In this document: positions 1 through 9,400 of the stretch, one piece after another
How positions within the stretch are numbered: position 1 is the stretch's first letter
How the letters are laid out: each line of letters starts with the position of its first letter
Assembly (NCBI RefSeq): GCF_000325705.1
Contig: NC_019904.1
Span: 1,496,001 to 1,560,000, forward strand
Source of the DNA: Echinicola vietnamensis DSM 17526
Lineage (GTDB): Bacteria > Bacteroidota > Bacteroidia > Cytophagales > Cyclobacteriaceae
Reading direction: 5' to 3'
DNA length: 64,000 nucleotides
Notes under the pieces: generated by a model
Databases searched by the model: none
The model's input: the letters and a program-made list of their open reading frames with translations, nothing else
What the model was told of the DNA's origin: nothing
Made by a program: the position numbers and the translations under genes

Positions 1-43
1 GATGGCTGTCGTTATATTCAAGACTTACTTTTTTCCAGTTTTC

Positions 44-1675
44 TTAATCTTCTCCAAGAAATGGGTAACGATAATCCGTCGGGGTGACGAAGGTTTCCTT
101 GATGGTCCTTGGAGATACCCAGCGCAGCATGTTGATCATGGCTCCAGCCTTGTCGTTGGTGCCCGATTTTCTCGCACCACCAAACGGCTGCTGACCAACC
201 ACCGCTCCGGTAGGTTTGTCGTTGATATAGAAGTTGCCGGCGGCATTTCTGAGCTTCTGAGTAGCCAGTTGTGCTGCGTAGCGATCGTGTGAGAAGATGG
301 CACCGGTCAATCCATACGGAGAAGTTTGGTCTACCAGCTCAAGTGCTTCCTCAAAGTGATCTTCTTGGTAGACATAAATGGTCAACACTGGGCCAAAGAT
401 TTCTTCACACATGGTCGTGTACATCGGGTCTTTGGTCAGCAGTACGGTGGGCTCTACGAAATAGCCCTTTGACTTGTCGTAATGACCACCGGCCACCACT
501 TCCAATCCATCTGATTTAGCCGTGTCGATGTATTTGGCGATTTTATCAAAGGACTTCTCATCAATCACGGCGTTGATGAAGTTGCTGAAATCCTCAGGGC
601 CGCCCATTTTAATGGAAGCCAAATCTTCCTGCATGTATTTTTTGACGTCTTCCCAAAGATTGGAAGGAATGTAGGCCCTTGATGCGGCTGAGCATTTTTG
701 GCCTTGGAATTCGAATGCACCACGAACCAGGCCAGTGGCCAATTGCTTGGCGTCAGCAGACTTGTGTGCGATGACAAAGTCCTTACCACCCGTTTCGCCT
801 ACGATGCGCGGGTAGGATTTATATTTTTCGATGTTGTTGCCAATGGTTTTCCAAATGGTTTGGAAGACTGCTGTCGATCCTGTGAAGTGGATGCCCGCAA
901 ACTCAGGATGCTCAAAAATCACTTCCCCTGCAGCTGGTCCATCCACATAGACCAAGTTAATGACGCCATCAGGAACACCCGCTTCCCGGAATACCTGCAT
1001 CAGCAAATTTGCGGTATAGATCTGGGTGTATGCCGGCTTCCAGACCACGGTATTGCCCATCATGGCCGGTGCTGTAGGCAAGTTGCCCGCAATGGCCGTA
1101 AAGTTAAATGGGGTCAGGGCGAAGACAAAACCTTCCAATGGCCGTTGCTCCAGCCTGTTCCAAACACCATCTCCAGAAATAGGAGGCTGTTGTTTGTAAA
1201 TTTCGGTCATATACTTCACGTTGAACCGCAGAAAATCCACAATTTCACACGCCGAGTCAATTTCCGCTTGAAAGGCATTTTTAGACTGTCCCAACATGGT
1301 CGCTGCATTCATCTTATAGCGATAAGGACCAGCGATCAAGTCAGCAGCTTTTAGAAAAATTGCGGCACGTTGTTCCCACTCCATGGTTTCCCAAGCTTCT
1401 TTGGCGCCTAAAGCGGCATTGATAGCCTGTTCTACATGGGATTTGTCGCCTTCATGAAAATGCCCAAGAAGATGCTGATGGTCATGAGGAGGCGACAGTG
1501 GAATTTTATTCCCTGTTCTTACTTCTTCACTTCCAATATACATCGGAACATCCACTTCCTTGGAGCGGGCCTCTTGAAGGGCTGCTTGCAGCTTGGCTCG
1601 TGCTGGAGTTCCTGGTGCATAATCAAAAACCGGTTCGTTCTTTGGTTCCGGAACATTAAAAAAACCTTTTAGCAT
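44..1675 (-). CDS. pruA: L-glutamate gamma-semialdehyde dehydrogenase
   Basis: Second enzyme of proline breakdown: oxidises glutamate semialdehyde (from P5C) to glutamate with NAD+, in the cytoplasm. At 543 aa it has the usual length of the stand-alone PruA family. The aldehyde dehydrogenase glutamate motif VGETGGKD lies near residue 295 and the nucleophile is Cys328 in FQGQKCSAASR; the C-terminal QPFGGARKSGTNDK motif is typical of this subfamily. It is monocistronic, with a TAnnTTTG promoter element about 35 bp upstream. No proline dehydrogenase gene is next to it. Family assignment is firm; regulation by proline is not visible. Confidence 0.95.
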   Translation of the reverse strand: MLKGFFNVPEPKNEPVFDYAPGTPARAKLQAALQEARSKEVDVPMYIGSEEVRTGNKIPLSPPHDHQHLLGHFHEGDKSHVEQAINAALGAKEAWETMEWEQRAAIFLKAADLIAGPYRYKMNAATMLGQSKNAFQAEIDSACEIVDFLRFNVKYMTEIYKQQPPISGDGVWNRLEQRPLEGFVFALTPFNFTAIAGNLPTAPAMMGNTVVWKPAYTQIYTANLLMQVFREAGVPDGVINLVYVDGPAAGEVIFEHPEFAGIHFTGSTAVFQTIWKTIGNNIEKYKSYPRIVGETGGKDFVIAHKSADAKQLATGLVRGAFEFQGQKCSAASRAYIPSNLWEDVKKYMQEDLASIKMGGPEDFSNFINAVIDEKSFDKIAKYIDTAKSDGLEVVAGGHYDKSKGYFVEPTVLLTKDPMYTTMCEEIFGPVLTIYVYQEDHFEEALELVDQTSPYGLTGAIFSHDRYAAQLATQKLRNAAGNFYINDKPTGAVVGQQPFGGARKSGTNDKAGAMINMLRWVSPRTIKETFVTPTDYRYPFLGED

Positions 1676-1707
1676 AATAATTTGAGTTTTATATATTCTG
1701 TGTGAAA

Positions 1708-1715
1708 CAAATATA
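1708..1715 (-). promoter_or_regulatory. Bacteroidetes -7 element of pruA
   Basis: Minus-strand TATATTTG matches the Bacteroidetes -7 consensus TAnnTTTG. It sits about 33 bp upstream of the pruA start codon. The -33 partner is poor, so this is a candidate only. Confidence 0.45.
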
Positions 1716-1760
1716 GGAATATACCCTAAAATTCCATGCCAAAGTAGTCCTTTGGCGGGA

Positions 1761-2456
1761 TTATAGTATCTTTTTCAATTCCTCTAAATCACTAATGGTA
1801 TACGTGGCTATGGGTGTATGGTTTAGCTGAAAGGGATCAAAAAAGACTTGGTCAATGGATGCGTTTCTGGCACCTTCTATATCAGAGACCGGGTTATCCC
1901 CGATCATTAGGCATTCTTCAGGTGATGTGCCCAGTTGGTTCATGGTATATTCAAATATCCGTTTGTCGGGCTTTTTATGACCGGTGGTTTCTGAGGTGAC
2001 CACCAATTTAAAATACGGTTTTATACCGGAAGAAGTCATTTTTAACGCTTGACTTTCGTTAAAGCCATTCGTAATGATGTGGAGCTCGTATTTTGGGTGA
2101 AGGTAGTCCAGGATTTCTTTGGAATACCGAAACAAGTGCGGTTTCGAGGAGGTACGTTTCATGAAATCTTCTTCCATGGCTTCAGGAACGGGCACGTCAC
2201 GCGCGCCAAACTGATCGAAAATTCGCCTAAACCGTTCTTTCCTCAGCGTGATCTTATCCATGGTACCCATGTTGTAGTGGTCCCACAGGCCATTGTTGAC
2301 TTGGAGAAAGGTCTTATAAAAGTCCTGATTGGAAGTGACCCCAAAATCCGCCAAGGCGTAGATTTCGTATAACTCGGAAAGGGATTCTTGTACGTTTCGG
2401 TCATAATCCCATAACGTATGATCCAGGTCAAAAAAGAGATGTTTGTATTTTTTCAA
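1761..2456 (-). CDS. HAD-family noncanonical pyrimidine nucleotidase (YjjG-like)
   Basis: Predicted cytoplasmic phosphatase of the HAD superfamily, subfamily IA. The YjjG/YfnB group dephosphorylates pyrimidine nucleoside monophosphates, including damaged ones. Motif I is FFDLDHTLWDY with Asp10 and Asp12; motif II is the ITNG block; the motif III lysine is in GHKKPDKRIF; motif IV is MIGDNPVSDIEGA. Length 231 aa is normal. The ArsR-like gene upstream ends 13 bp before this start on the same strand, so the two are probably cotranscribed. Substrate is inferred from the family. Confidence 0.85.
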   Translation of the reverse strand: MKKYKHLFFDLDHTLWDYDRNVQESLSELYEIYALADFGVTSNQDFYKTFLQVNNGLWDHYNMGTMDKITLRKERFRRIFDQFGARDVPVPEAMEEDFMKRTSSKPHLFRYSKEILDYLHPKYELHIITNGFNESQALKMTSSGIKPYFKLVVTSETTGHKKPDKRIFEYTMNQLGTSPEECLMIGDNPVSDIEGARNASIDQVFFDPFQLNHTPIATYTISDLEELKKIL

Positions 2457-2469
2457 AACGATGAATTAT

Positions 2470-2850
2470 TTACCGGTAAGGGTGATTTTCAATTTTATTT
2501 ATGGCAAGTTCTCGATTGGAACGGAGTATTTCATAAATCTCCTGATCCCGTAAAAGGTTTACATCTTTTTCGATAAACTTAAAAATCTGGTTGATGATAT
2601 CGATCGCTTCATCCAGGATGTAATAAAAAGTCCACTGGTCGATACGCTTGCTGCTCACCAACCCTGCATTTTTCAGGTAGGCGAGATGCCGGCTAGTTTT
2701 GGTTTGGGTGAAATCTAGGATATGTTCCAAATCAGAAATGCACATTTCTTTGTTTTGGATCAGAAGATGGATAATCCTGACCCGCGGCTCTTCAGAAAGT
2801 GCCTTAAAAACCCGCATTCCGTAATTTAAGCTGATGTTTTTGAGTCGCAT
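2470..2850 (-). CDS. ArsR-family winged-helix transcriptional regulator
   Basis: A 126-aa DNA-binding protein with the ArsR winged-helix pattern: a first helix containing ALSEEPRVRIIHLL, then CISDLEHIL, then the recognition helix TQTKTSRHLAYLKNAGLV, then a wing with WTFYYIL. No metal-binding CxC motif is seen in the usual alpha3 position (a single Cys precedes ISDLE), so metal sensing is not supported. It lies directly upstream of the HAD nucleotidase and may share its transcript. The regulated genes cannot be told from sequence. Confidence 0.8.
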   Translation of the reverse strand: MRLKNISLNYGMRVFKALSEEPRVRIIHLLIQNKEMCISDLEHILDFTQTKTSRHLAYLKNAGLVSSKRIDQWTFYYILDEAIDIINQIFKFIEKDVNLLRDQEIYEILRSNRELAINKIENHPYR

Positions 2851-2984
2851 TTAAAAACTTTTAACGAAGAAACCTCCATGAAATTAAGAAAAAGCAGTGA
2901 AAATAACGTATTATAGCAGTTGAATTAAGAGAGGTAAGGCAAACTATTTTAACCTCTCGTCGTTTCTTTTAAAAAAGAGGGGTT

Positions 2985-3632
2985 TTGAAAATTTCATTTA
3001 CATATTTAGGTTGCTTTTTATCTTTAGTACTGGTGGTTTTGTTTACGACGAATTCCCAAGCACAAGACACCCAGGAAAGAAAGGTGGTACAGCTGTCGGG
3101 CATTATCCTAAATGCAGACAGTACAAGTGCTGTATCTGGCGTGAATGTGTATGTGCCCCGGAAAGGCCGGGGAACCAGCTCCAACCAATTCGGTTATTTT
3201 TCTATGCCGGTAGCTGAAGGAGACAGTGTGGTGTTCAGCTTTGTGGGGTTGAAAAACCAAACCTTTAACGTTCCCATGAAGGTAGAGGAAGATAAACTCA
3301 GCCTGATCCTTACCATGGCCCAGGATGAGATCGCCCTTGGAGAAGTCGAGGTGATGCCATACCCGACGGAAGAAGAGTTTAAACAGGCGGTATTGGCGAT
3401 GAATGTGGAGGAAATTCCGCTGGACAGGGGTAACCTAAGTCCTCAAATGCTCCTTCGATGGGCTGAGCAGATGCCTGCTTCTGCCAATGAAAATTTCCGA
3501 ACCTTCCAAAGTGGTCAAATGCAACAGCTTCAGGATCGCTATGGCCCAAGATCATTCCCATTGCTTAATCCTTTTGCGTGGGCAGAATTTATCAAATCCA
3601 TTAAGCGCGGCGACTTGAGAAATGACGATTAA
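2985..3632 (+). CDS. Exported protein with carboxypeptidase-like regulatory (CarboxypepD_reg) domain
   Basis: The 215-aa product starts with a clear signal peptide (residues 1-26, ending NSQAQ). A beta-sandwich carboxypeptidase-D regulatory domain follows (about 38-110, pattern VSGVNVYVPRKGRGTSSNQ then GYFSMPVAEGDSVVFSFVG). In this phylum the domain is common at the N-terminus of TonB receptors, but here no receptor follows. The C-terminal 100 residues are hydrophilic and unrecognised. The start used is TTG, since no in-frame ATG precedes the signal peptide. Function unknown. Confidence 0.7.
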   Translation: MKISFTYLGCFLSLVLVVLFTTNSQAQDTQERKVVQLSGIILNADSTSAVSGVNVYVPRKGRGTSSNQFGYFSMPVAEGDSVVFSFVGLKNQTFNVPMKVEEDKLSLILTMAQDEIALGEVEVMPYPTEEEFKQAVLAMNVEEIPLDRGNLSPQMLLRWAEQMPASANENFRTFQSGQMQQLQDRYGPRSFPLLNPFAWAEFIKSIKRGDLRNDD

Positions 3633-4137
3633 AGTCAGGTCAGTTGTCATCGAGACAGCTTAACCCGTGAAAGCCATCCACGATCATAGGCTTCGCGCAT
3701 TTTAAAAACATGGCCACCATTGGTCATTCCAACGGAACTTAACTTTACGTGTGATACCCATTAGGGCACAGGTTTTACCTGCACCTCCTACTTACCCCTG
3801 CACCAACGGCGGATAAATAACGGATCAATCGGAAAAGTTGGCCAGCCTATTTCGATGGCCAACCTAACTCCTTGCTACCGGTGGGCTCTGTTTGGCCACG
3901 AATGAATGCCGATAAACACAGATGGGATGTTTAAGGTATTGCAAATCCGTGTTCATCCTTTTATCCATGGCTTAAATGACTACTTTACCCCGGTTTATGC
4001 ACCCATCCGGCCCATAGAGGAGACGCCTTCTTTTTTGGGAATCAGCCCTCAGAAATATTATTTTTTTAATTTCTGTGACATTTTTTGATCTGCTGCGAAT
4101 AATAGAATACAGGAAAGGGAAATCAGAACCTGAAGAA
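3633..4137. other. Intergenic region with a dispersed repeat copy
   Basis: No credible gene is seen here. Bases about 3726-3815 form a diverged copy of a sequence also present at about 9128-9222 (see repeats). The rest, including a stretch near 3900-3970 with repeated CACGAAT/CACAGAT-like words, looks like decayed non-coding repeat material. Confidence 0.5.
3726..3815. repeat. Dispersed non-coding repeat, copy 1
   Basis: Aligns along about 90 bp with 9128-9222. Shared blocks in the same order are ACGGAACTTA, GTGTG, a TGCACCT block and a final GGCGGATAA/GGTGGATTA block. It contains a short palindrome, broken in this copy, around GGAAC. Confidence 0.5.
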
Positions 4138-4641
4138 ATGCCTAAAACACAAGAAAAGGAATTTGAGCGTTACCTTAAAAAATACGAGGCTTTGATCATC
4201 AAGGTGGCTCGAGTTTACAGCCATGGTGCGGAAAACCAAAAGGACCTGATCCAAGAGATTGTCCTACAGCTTTGGAGGGCTTTTCCCAAATATTCGGCAG
4301 ATCGTGGGGTGAGCACTTGGACCTATCGGATAGCACTCAATGTATCCATTTCCTACTTGCGGAAAGAAAGCTCGAGACGAAGGAGAGAAGAAGAATATTC
4401 TCAAAATCAGTCGCGTCAAACCGATAATTGTGACCCCATAGATGATCGGCTGAAAATCCTTTATCGCTTTATCCATACCCTGAATGCTACCGATAAAGCG
4501 CTCATGTTGTTGTTTTTAGAAGGATGTAAGAACAAAGAAATCGCCAAGATCATGGGAGTGACGCCCGGCGTGGTGTCAACCAAAATTTATAGGATTAAGG
4601 CGCAATTAAAAGTGTATTTTGAATCAATAGAGAGTAATTGA
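4138..4641 (+). CDS. RNA polymerase sigma-70 family (ECF-type) factor
   Basis: A 167-aa sigma factor with region 2 (DLIQEIVLQLWRAFPKY, then WTYRIALNVSISYLRK) and region 4 helix-turn-helix (EGCKNKEIAKIMGVTPGVVS). The frame is open from 4075, but ATG 4138 (MPKTQEKEF) gives the usual ECF start and is preferred; the alternative adds 21 unusual residues. The next gene starts 1 bp after its stop and encodes a membrane protein, an arrangement typical of a sigma factor with its membrane-bound partner. Target genes are unknown. Confidence 0.85.
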   Translation: MPKTQEKEFERYLKKYEALIIKVARVYSHGAENQKDLIQEIVLQLWRAFPKYSADRGVSTWTYRIALNVSISYLRKESSRRRREEEYSQNQSRQTDNCDPIDDRLKILYRFIHTLNATDKALMLLFLEGCKNKEIAKIMGVTPGVVSTKIYRIKAQLKVYFESIESN

Positions 4642-4642
4642 T

Positions 4643-5245
4643 ATGGAATTTAAAGAAATAAGTGATTTGTGGAAAAATGCTCCTGATCGGCCAGGATCTT
4701 TGGAAGTAGTGAATAGGCTATTGCTGGAAGAAGTAACCAGCCAAAAGATACGATCCGGATTGGTAGAAGGAAAGCTTTCCACTTTTATTGAGCTTGGGTT
4801 GGATATTATTTGGTTGGGATTTTTGGGACGGTTTTTAGGAGAACACTTGGAAATGACCCAATTCATGGTACCTGCCATCATCCTTTTACTAGGGACAGTA
4901 TTTAGCCTTGGCTTGGTAAGTTATCGGTTATGGTTGTTTTATAGCGCGCATCATGAAGATGCCATTAGGGATGCCCAACTGAAAGTAGCTCGTTTGCAAT
5001 ACTTGGAAGAGCTAGAAATCAAATTATTATGGATTATGATTCCATTGTATACGGTTCCTTTTTTGATTGTGTTGGCCAAAGGCTTTTTGGATTTGGATTT
5101 GTATCAGTGGAGTGGTTTCCTTTGGCAAATTTCCGCGGGAAGTATAGTGGTGGCTGCAATAATGGTGGTTATCCTCAGGCGCAATCCCTCCAAAAAATTG
5201 AAAGAGGCTAGAGATTTTTTGGATGAGCTGGAAAATATGGTTTAA
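4643..5245 (+). CDS. Four-helix membrane protein, putative sigma-factor partner
   Basis: A 200-aa protein with a soluble N-terminus of about 45 residues. Two hydrophobic segments follow (about 47-65 and 74-96), then a charged linker and two more (about 129-148 and 160-178), ending in a charged tail. It is translationally adjacent to the sigma factor (1-bp gap). The position and topology suggest a membrane anti-sigma factor that holds the sigma factor with its N-terminus. No conserved ASD/zinc motif is visible, so the role is inferred from context only. Confidence 0.6.
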   Translation: MEFKEISDLWKNAPDRPGSLEVVNRLLLEEVTSQKIRSGLVEGKLSTFIELGLDIIWLGFLGRFLGEHLEMTQFMVPAIILLLGTVFSLGLVSYRLWLFYSAHHEDAIRDAQLKVARLQYLEELEIKLLWIMIPLYTVPFLIVLAKGFLDLDLYQWSGFLWQISAGSIVVAAIMVVILRRNPSKKLKEARDFLDELENMV

Positions 5246-5431
5246 TCTTTCTGCTTTATCCAATTGGAGTTCTTTTTCCGGGGAATGGCCATTTGCTTAA
5301 TGCAAAACCACGAATAACGAGAAATACCACACGTCCAAAAGTTACCAAATGGATGCTATAATCAATATTTATATTGGATTTGCCTGCCACAATGGCTGAC
5401 AATGGCCATTCCGTTTACAAGCCGTAAAATA

Positions 5432-5473
5432 AAAGGCTGTATTCTAAATAACTAGTTTAGAATACAGCCTTTC
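5432..5473. terminator. Bidirectional terminator hairpin
   Basis: A perfect stem of about 17 bp (AAAGGCTGTATTCTAAA with its complement, loop of about 7) lies between two convergent genes. A-rich on the left and T-rich on the right, it can serve both the sigma/membrane pair and the aminopeptidase gene. Confidence 0.85.
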
Positions 5474-5499
5474 CATTTGTAGATGAATAGGTTTAGCGC

Positions 5500-7104
5500 T
5501 TACAGCTCAGGGAGGACCCAGTTTTCAAGGACACTGGGTTGTGCCATCATGGCTTCTACCTCCTTGCTGGTTCTGGGGGCATCGGCGGATAAGTTTTCGA
5601 ATCCATTTTCAGTAATGACCACATCATCTTCAATGCGGACAGCGATGTTCCACCATTTTGGATCACAGTCACTTCCTTCAGGGATATAGATGCCCGGCTC
5701 TACGGTGAGGACCATTCCCTTTTCCAGTGGGCCGTATGCTCCTCGGTCATGCACATCAAGTCCAAGGTGGTGGCTTGTCCCGTGAGGGAAATAGCGGTGC
5801 CGTTGTCCGCGAATGATGATGCCCAGTTCTTCTAATCCTTCGTTGATGACCCTTTTGGCAATTTGGCTGATTTCACCAAATTCCACTCCAGGTTTACAGG
5901 CCTGCATGGCAGCTTCTTGGGCCTTGTAGACCAAGTCGTAGATGGCTTTTTCTTCAGGGGTAAAAGTTCCTGAAATAGGAATCGTCCTGGTCACGTCAGC
6001 GGTATAGCCTCTCCATTCAGCTCCCAGGTCCATCAGCATTAGGCGTTTGTCGGGATCCCGGAGGTCATTGGAAATATAGTGCAGGATGCAGCCGTTTTTC
6101 CCCGCTCCGACGATAGAAGGGTAGCCGATATTTTCTGCTCCGTATCGTTTGTATACAAATTCATGGATGCCCTGCACTTCGCGCTCGGACATGCCAGGTT
6201 TCAATGCTTTCATAACTTCGATTTGCCCAATGGCCGAAATGCGAATGGCTTTTTTGAGCATGCCAATTTCCTCGGTGGTCTTGACCCCACGGAGCTTGGT
6301 CATCATCTCCGGCAATGCAGCGATGTTCAGCTTTTGGAAAGGAATCTTTTGGGCCACGGCCATCCTTTTTTCAGGCGTATCAGCATTGGCAAATTCCATG
6401 AGGACTTCGTCGTTTTCCACTTCAGGGTAATATTTACGATACCTGCCAATGACCTGTGCGACATTCGCTGAATTCTCTTGATCCGTGGCACGGATAAGTT
6501 CATATATCTTACTGGTAACGGCAGACATTTCTTCGGGGTAGGCCGTCGCTGTTTTGAACTGCTCGCGCATTTCAAGCATGGCTTTGTTTGCACTGCTTTC
6601 TTCGATGTCCTCAGAAAGGCTGAAGGTGAGGATTTTATCAAATTGGTCAAATTTTACGGTTGGATTGGTTCCGAAATCCTCGTTTAGGTAAACCGCTTCG
6701 AAGCCGAGTTTGTCCTGTACGCCGGCTATTCCCAGTCGCTTACCGTTCCACATCTCTGCATTTTCATCGCGGGGCTGCACATAGATGATCTCGTCGGTCA
6801 TTTCACCTGCTATTTCTTGCGCTTCGCTAAAAATCACCAGGGCAGCGTTGGGTTCCCGGTATCCTGTCAGGTAAAAGAAGTCGGTATTGGGATGGTAAAT
6901 AAAATCAACGTCATTTGATCGGTTTTTAACGGGGTTGGTGAAGATGATTGCTACGGAGTTTGCAGGCAATAGCTCCCTCAGGGCAGCCCTTCTTTCTCGG
7001 TGAAATTCTTGATCCAGTCCATCGTCAAAATAAGATTGGGAAAAGGAAGGGGAAAATGCCATCACGGCAAACAAGAATGTCAGTAGGAATATTGGTGTTT
7101 TCAT
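5500..7104 (-). CDS. Exported aminopeptidase P family protein (M24 peptidase)
   Basis: A 534-aa dimetal peptidase that removes N-terminal residues in front of proline. A signal peptide (residues 1-23, ending SPSFSQS) places it in the periplasm or at the surface. The N-terminal creatinase-like domain is followed by the pita-bread catalytic domain. Its five metal ligands are visible: two Asp in MDLGAEWRGYTADVTRT, His in GTSHHLGLDVHD, Glu in VEPGIYIPEG and Glu in VRIEDDVVI. It is monocistronic and ends at a strong shared hairpin terminator. Family assignment is firm; the natural substrate is unknown. Confidence 0.92.
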   Translation of the reverse strand: MKTPIFLLTFLFAVMAFSPSFSQSYFDDGLDQEFHRERRAALRELLPANSVAIIFTNPVKNRSNDVDFIYHPNTDFFYLTGYREPNAALVIFSEAQEIAGEMTDEIIYVQPRDENAEMWNGKRLGIAGVQDKLGFEAVYLNEDFGTNPTVKFDQFDKILTFSLSEDIEESSANKAMLEMREQFKTATAYPEEMSAVTSKIYELIRATDQENSANVAQVIGRYRKYYPEVENDEVLMEFANADTPEKRMAVAQKIPFQKLNIAALPEMMTKLRGVKTTEEIGMLKKAIRISAIGQIEVMKALKPGMSEREVQGIHEFVYKRYGAENIGYPSIVGAGKNGCILHYISNDLRDPDKRLMLMDLGAEWRGYTADVTRTIPISGTFTPEEKAIYDLVYKAQEAAMQACKPGVEFGEISQIAKRVINEGLEELGIIIRGQRHRYFPHGTSHHLGLDVHDRGAYGPLEKGMVLTVEPGIYIPEGSDCDPKWWNIAVRIEDDVVITENGFENLSADAPRTSKEVEAMMAQPSVLENWVLPEL

Positions 7105-7279
7105 AATAGTAAAATTTCTCCAATATAAAAAAGCACCTTGTAATTCACCATTGATTTTACACGAAGCCCATGTTTCGTTTTTGAAAGTACCATTCCTGTA
7201 CTAAATAAACCTTTTGTCTATCTTCAGAAGTGGCCAAGAGACTTCACTAAAAGTTTACGTGAAATAAGGGTATAATCGT

Positions 7280-7287
7280 TAAATTTG
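7280..7287 (+). promoter_or_regulatory. Bacteroidetes -7 element of the PafA-like phosphatase gene
   Basis: TAAATTTG matches TAnnTTTG, with a GTTT-like -33 word about 21 bp upstream. It lies 33 bp before the ATG at 7320. Confidence 0.5.
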
Positions 7288-7319
7288 TTCGTTACTTATC
7301 ATCAAAAGAAGTGTTATCT

Positions 7320-8942
7320 ATGAAAAAGATTTTTCTTACCGGCTTGGCCGTCTTAACTGCACTGGCTGGTTTTGCACAGGAATCCAAAAAACCAAAGTTG
7401 GTGGTGGGGATTGTGGTGGACCAGATGCGTTACGAATATTTGCATAAATTCAATGATCGATTTACAGATGGCGGTTTTAAGCGCCTGATGAACGATGGGT
7501 TTATGATGAAAAATGCTCATTATAATTATATCCCAACGTACACTGGCCCTGGCCACTCCTCGGTATATACCGGAACTACCCCGGCGACCCATGGCATCAT
7601 CAGCAACAACTGGTATGTGAGGGATTTGGGGAAAATGATTTACTGCGCAGAAGACAGCACCGTCACCAATATAGGAGGAAGCCCAGGGAGCGGAGGGATT
7701 TCACCCCGAAATTTGCTGACGACGACCATTACAGATGAATTGAGGCTTTCGACCAATCAGCGTTCCAGGGTGGTAGGCATCGCGATCAAAGATCGCGGCG
7801 CAGCATTACCCGCGGGACATTTGGGTGATGCCTATTGGTTTGATAAGGAGACAGGGGAGTTTATGACCTCCACCTATTACAAAGACGAAGTACCCGATTG
7901 GCTACGGAAATTCAACAGGAAAAATTTAGCAAAGAAATACCTCTCCAATACATGGAAGCCCCTTTATAAAAGCAATTCCTATATCCAAAGTGTAGCGGAT
8001 AACAACGACTTTGAGGTTCCTTTTACGGGAATGGAAACGCCTGAATTTCCTTATGATCTTGAAGCACTGATGGAGAAAAATGGAGGAATTGGCCTGATCG
8101 CCAGTACACCATATGGTAATGACCTGACCTTGGATATGGCCTATGCTACCTTGGAAGGAGAAGAGTTGGGCAAAGGTGATGAGACTGATTTTTTGGCTGT
8201 GAGCTTTTCTTCTACTGATTATGTAGGACACCGATTTGGCCCCTCTTCCATGGAGCTTGAGGATACTTACCTGAGACTCGACCAAGGGTTGGAGAAGTTT
8301 TTTGAATATTTGGATAAAGAGTATGGTAAAGGAGAGTACTTGGTGTTCTTGACCGCTGATCATGCCGTGGCCGAGGTGGTTAATTATATGGAAAGCATTA
8401 ATGTGCCTACAGGCAGTTTTAATTCCCGGTTTGCGCTTACGCAATTGAAAGGATTTACAAGACAGCACTATGGCGAGGGCGATTGGATTCTTAACACCTC
8501 CAATGACCAGATTTTCCTTAACAGAGATCTTATTGCTGAGAAGGAAATGAATTTGGACGATGTTCAGGAGGAAATAGCAGAATTTATGCTTCGGTTTGAT
8601 GGCGTCAAAGAAGCCTATACTGCTTCGGATATGAAGCGACTGGAATATACCCAGGGACGCAAGCATCTCCTACAGATGGGCTTTAACCATAAAGCTTCTG
8701 GAGATGTCTTATTGATTCTAGAGCCATCTTGGCTGACCAATTCCTCTAGGGGTACCACGCATGGGACAGGTTATATTTATGATACCCATGTGCCGGTCCT
8801 GTTTTATGGATGGAATGTCAAGCCCGGATTCAGTACCCGCTATTGCACCATTACGGATATTGCCCCGACGGTTTCCATGTTACTGGATATACGCATACCC
8901 AATGGCGCTACCGGCCAGCCTATCCAAGAAATTACCGAGTGA
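7320..8942 (+). CDS. PafA-like alkaline phosphatase family protein
   Basis: A 540-aa exported phosphatase of the alkaline phosphatase superfamily, close in pattern to PafA, a calcium-independent phosphate-irrepressible enzyme of Bacteroidetes. The signal peptide ends near GFAQ (residue 20). Metal ligand Asp34 is in VVDQMR, the nucleophile Thr75 in PTYTGPGH, Asn97 in SNNWY, and the Lys/Arg pair in the IKDRGA motif. Later ligands lie in STDYVGHRFGP and TADHAVAE, and the last His is in GTTHGTGY. ATG 7320 is preferred to 7311 because it starts the signal peptide directly. Monocistronic with its own terminator. Confidence 0.9.
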   Translation: MKKIFLTGLAVLTALAGFAQESKKPKLVVGIVVDQMRYEYLHKFNDRFTDGGFKRLMNDGFMMKNAHYNYIPTYTGPGHSSVYTGTTPATHGIISNNWYVRDLGKMIYCAEDSTVTNIGGSPGSGGISPRNLLTTTITDELRLSTNQRSRVVGIAIKDRGAALPAGHLGDAYWFDKETGEFMTSTYYKDEVPDWLRKFNRKNLAKKYLSNTWKPLYKSNSYIQSVADNNDFEVPFTGMETPEFPYDLEALMEKNGGIGLIASTPYGNDLTLDMAYATLEGEELGKGDETDFLAVSFSSTDYVGHRFGPSSMELEDTYLRLDQGLEKFFEYLDKEYGKGEYLVFLTADHAVAEVVNYMESINVPTGSFNSRFALTQLKGFTRQHYGEGDWILNTSNDQIFLNRDLIAEKEMNLDDVQEEIAEFMLRFDGVKEAYTASDMKRLEYTQGRKHLLQMGFNHKASGDVLLILEPSWLTNSSRGTTHGTGYIYDTHVPVLFYGWNVKPGFSTRYCTITDIAPTVSMLLDIRIPNGATGQPIQEITE

Positions 8943-8960
8943 GCGATTCTCGGAAAACTC

Positions 8961-8993
8961 AAAACCCCAAGCTGATCAGCTGGGTTTTTTTTT
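8961..8993 (+). terminator. Rho-independent terminator of the phosphatase gene
   Basis: Stem AAACCC-(CA)-AGCTGA / TCAGCT-GGGTTT followed by a run of nine or more T, 18 bp after the stop codon. Confidence 0.9.
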
Positions 8994-9127
8994 GGATCAA
9001 GCAATATTTCTGGGGGGACTAATTTTGACATGGTCTTATGAAATAGAATTTCACAGCGTTAAAACGATGGACTTCCTCCACAGGGCAAACGCCTTAAAAC
9101 AAATGTTCCTATTTGCATTTATATCTG

Positions 9128-9222
9128 CCGTTCCTACGGAACTTACCCTTTTGTGTGTAATCATTTTTGGTGCAGGTGACAACCTGCACCTTCTATATGC
9201 CCCTCCGCCAAAGGTGGATTAG
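9128..9222. repeat. Dispersed non-coding repeat, copy 2
   Basis: Diverged copy of 3726-3815, beginning at the palindrome GTTCCTACGGAAC and ending in GGTGGATTA. No open frame is conserved between the two copies, so the element is non-coding. Confidence 0.5.
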
Positions 9223-9400
9223 GCAGGAAGGCCAGTTGCTAGCGCATATTTAGGGTTTAACCTCAACCAAGCCAACCATTATAAATGAGCAGATAGCTGC
9301 GACGGCTTGTACGATCCAAATCAACAAATCATTCTTTCAGCCTATTCCGCCATTCGGCACCATAGGCTACCGCGGTTTCCCAGGTACAAATCGGGGCAAA

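Noticed and set aside
7926..8666. 246-codon frame antisense to the PafA-like gene
   Set aside because: Shadow of a well-supported enzyme gene; no ribosome-binding site or motif.
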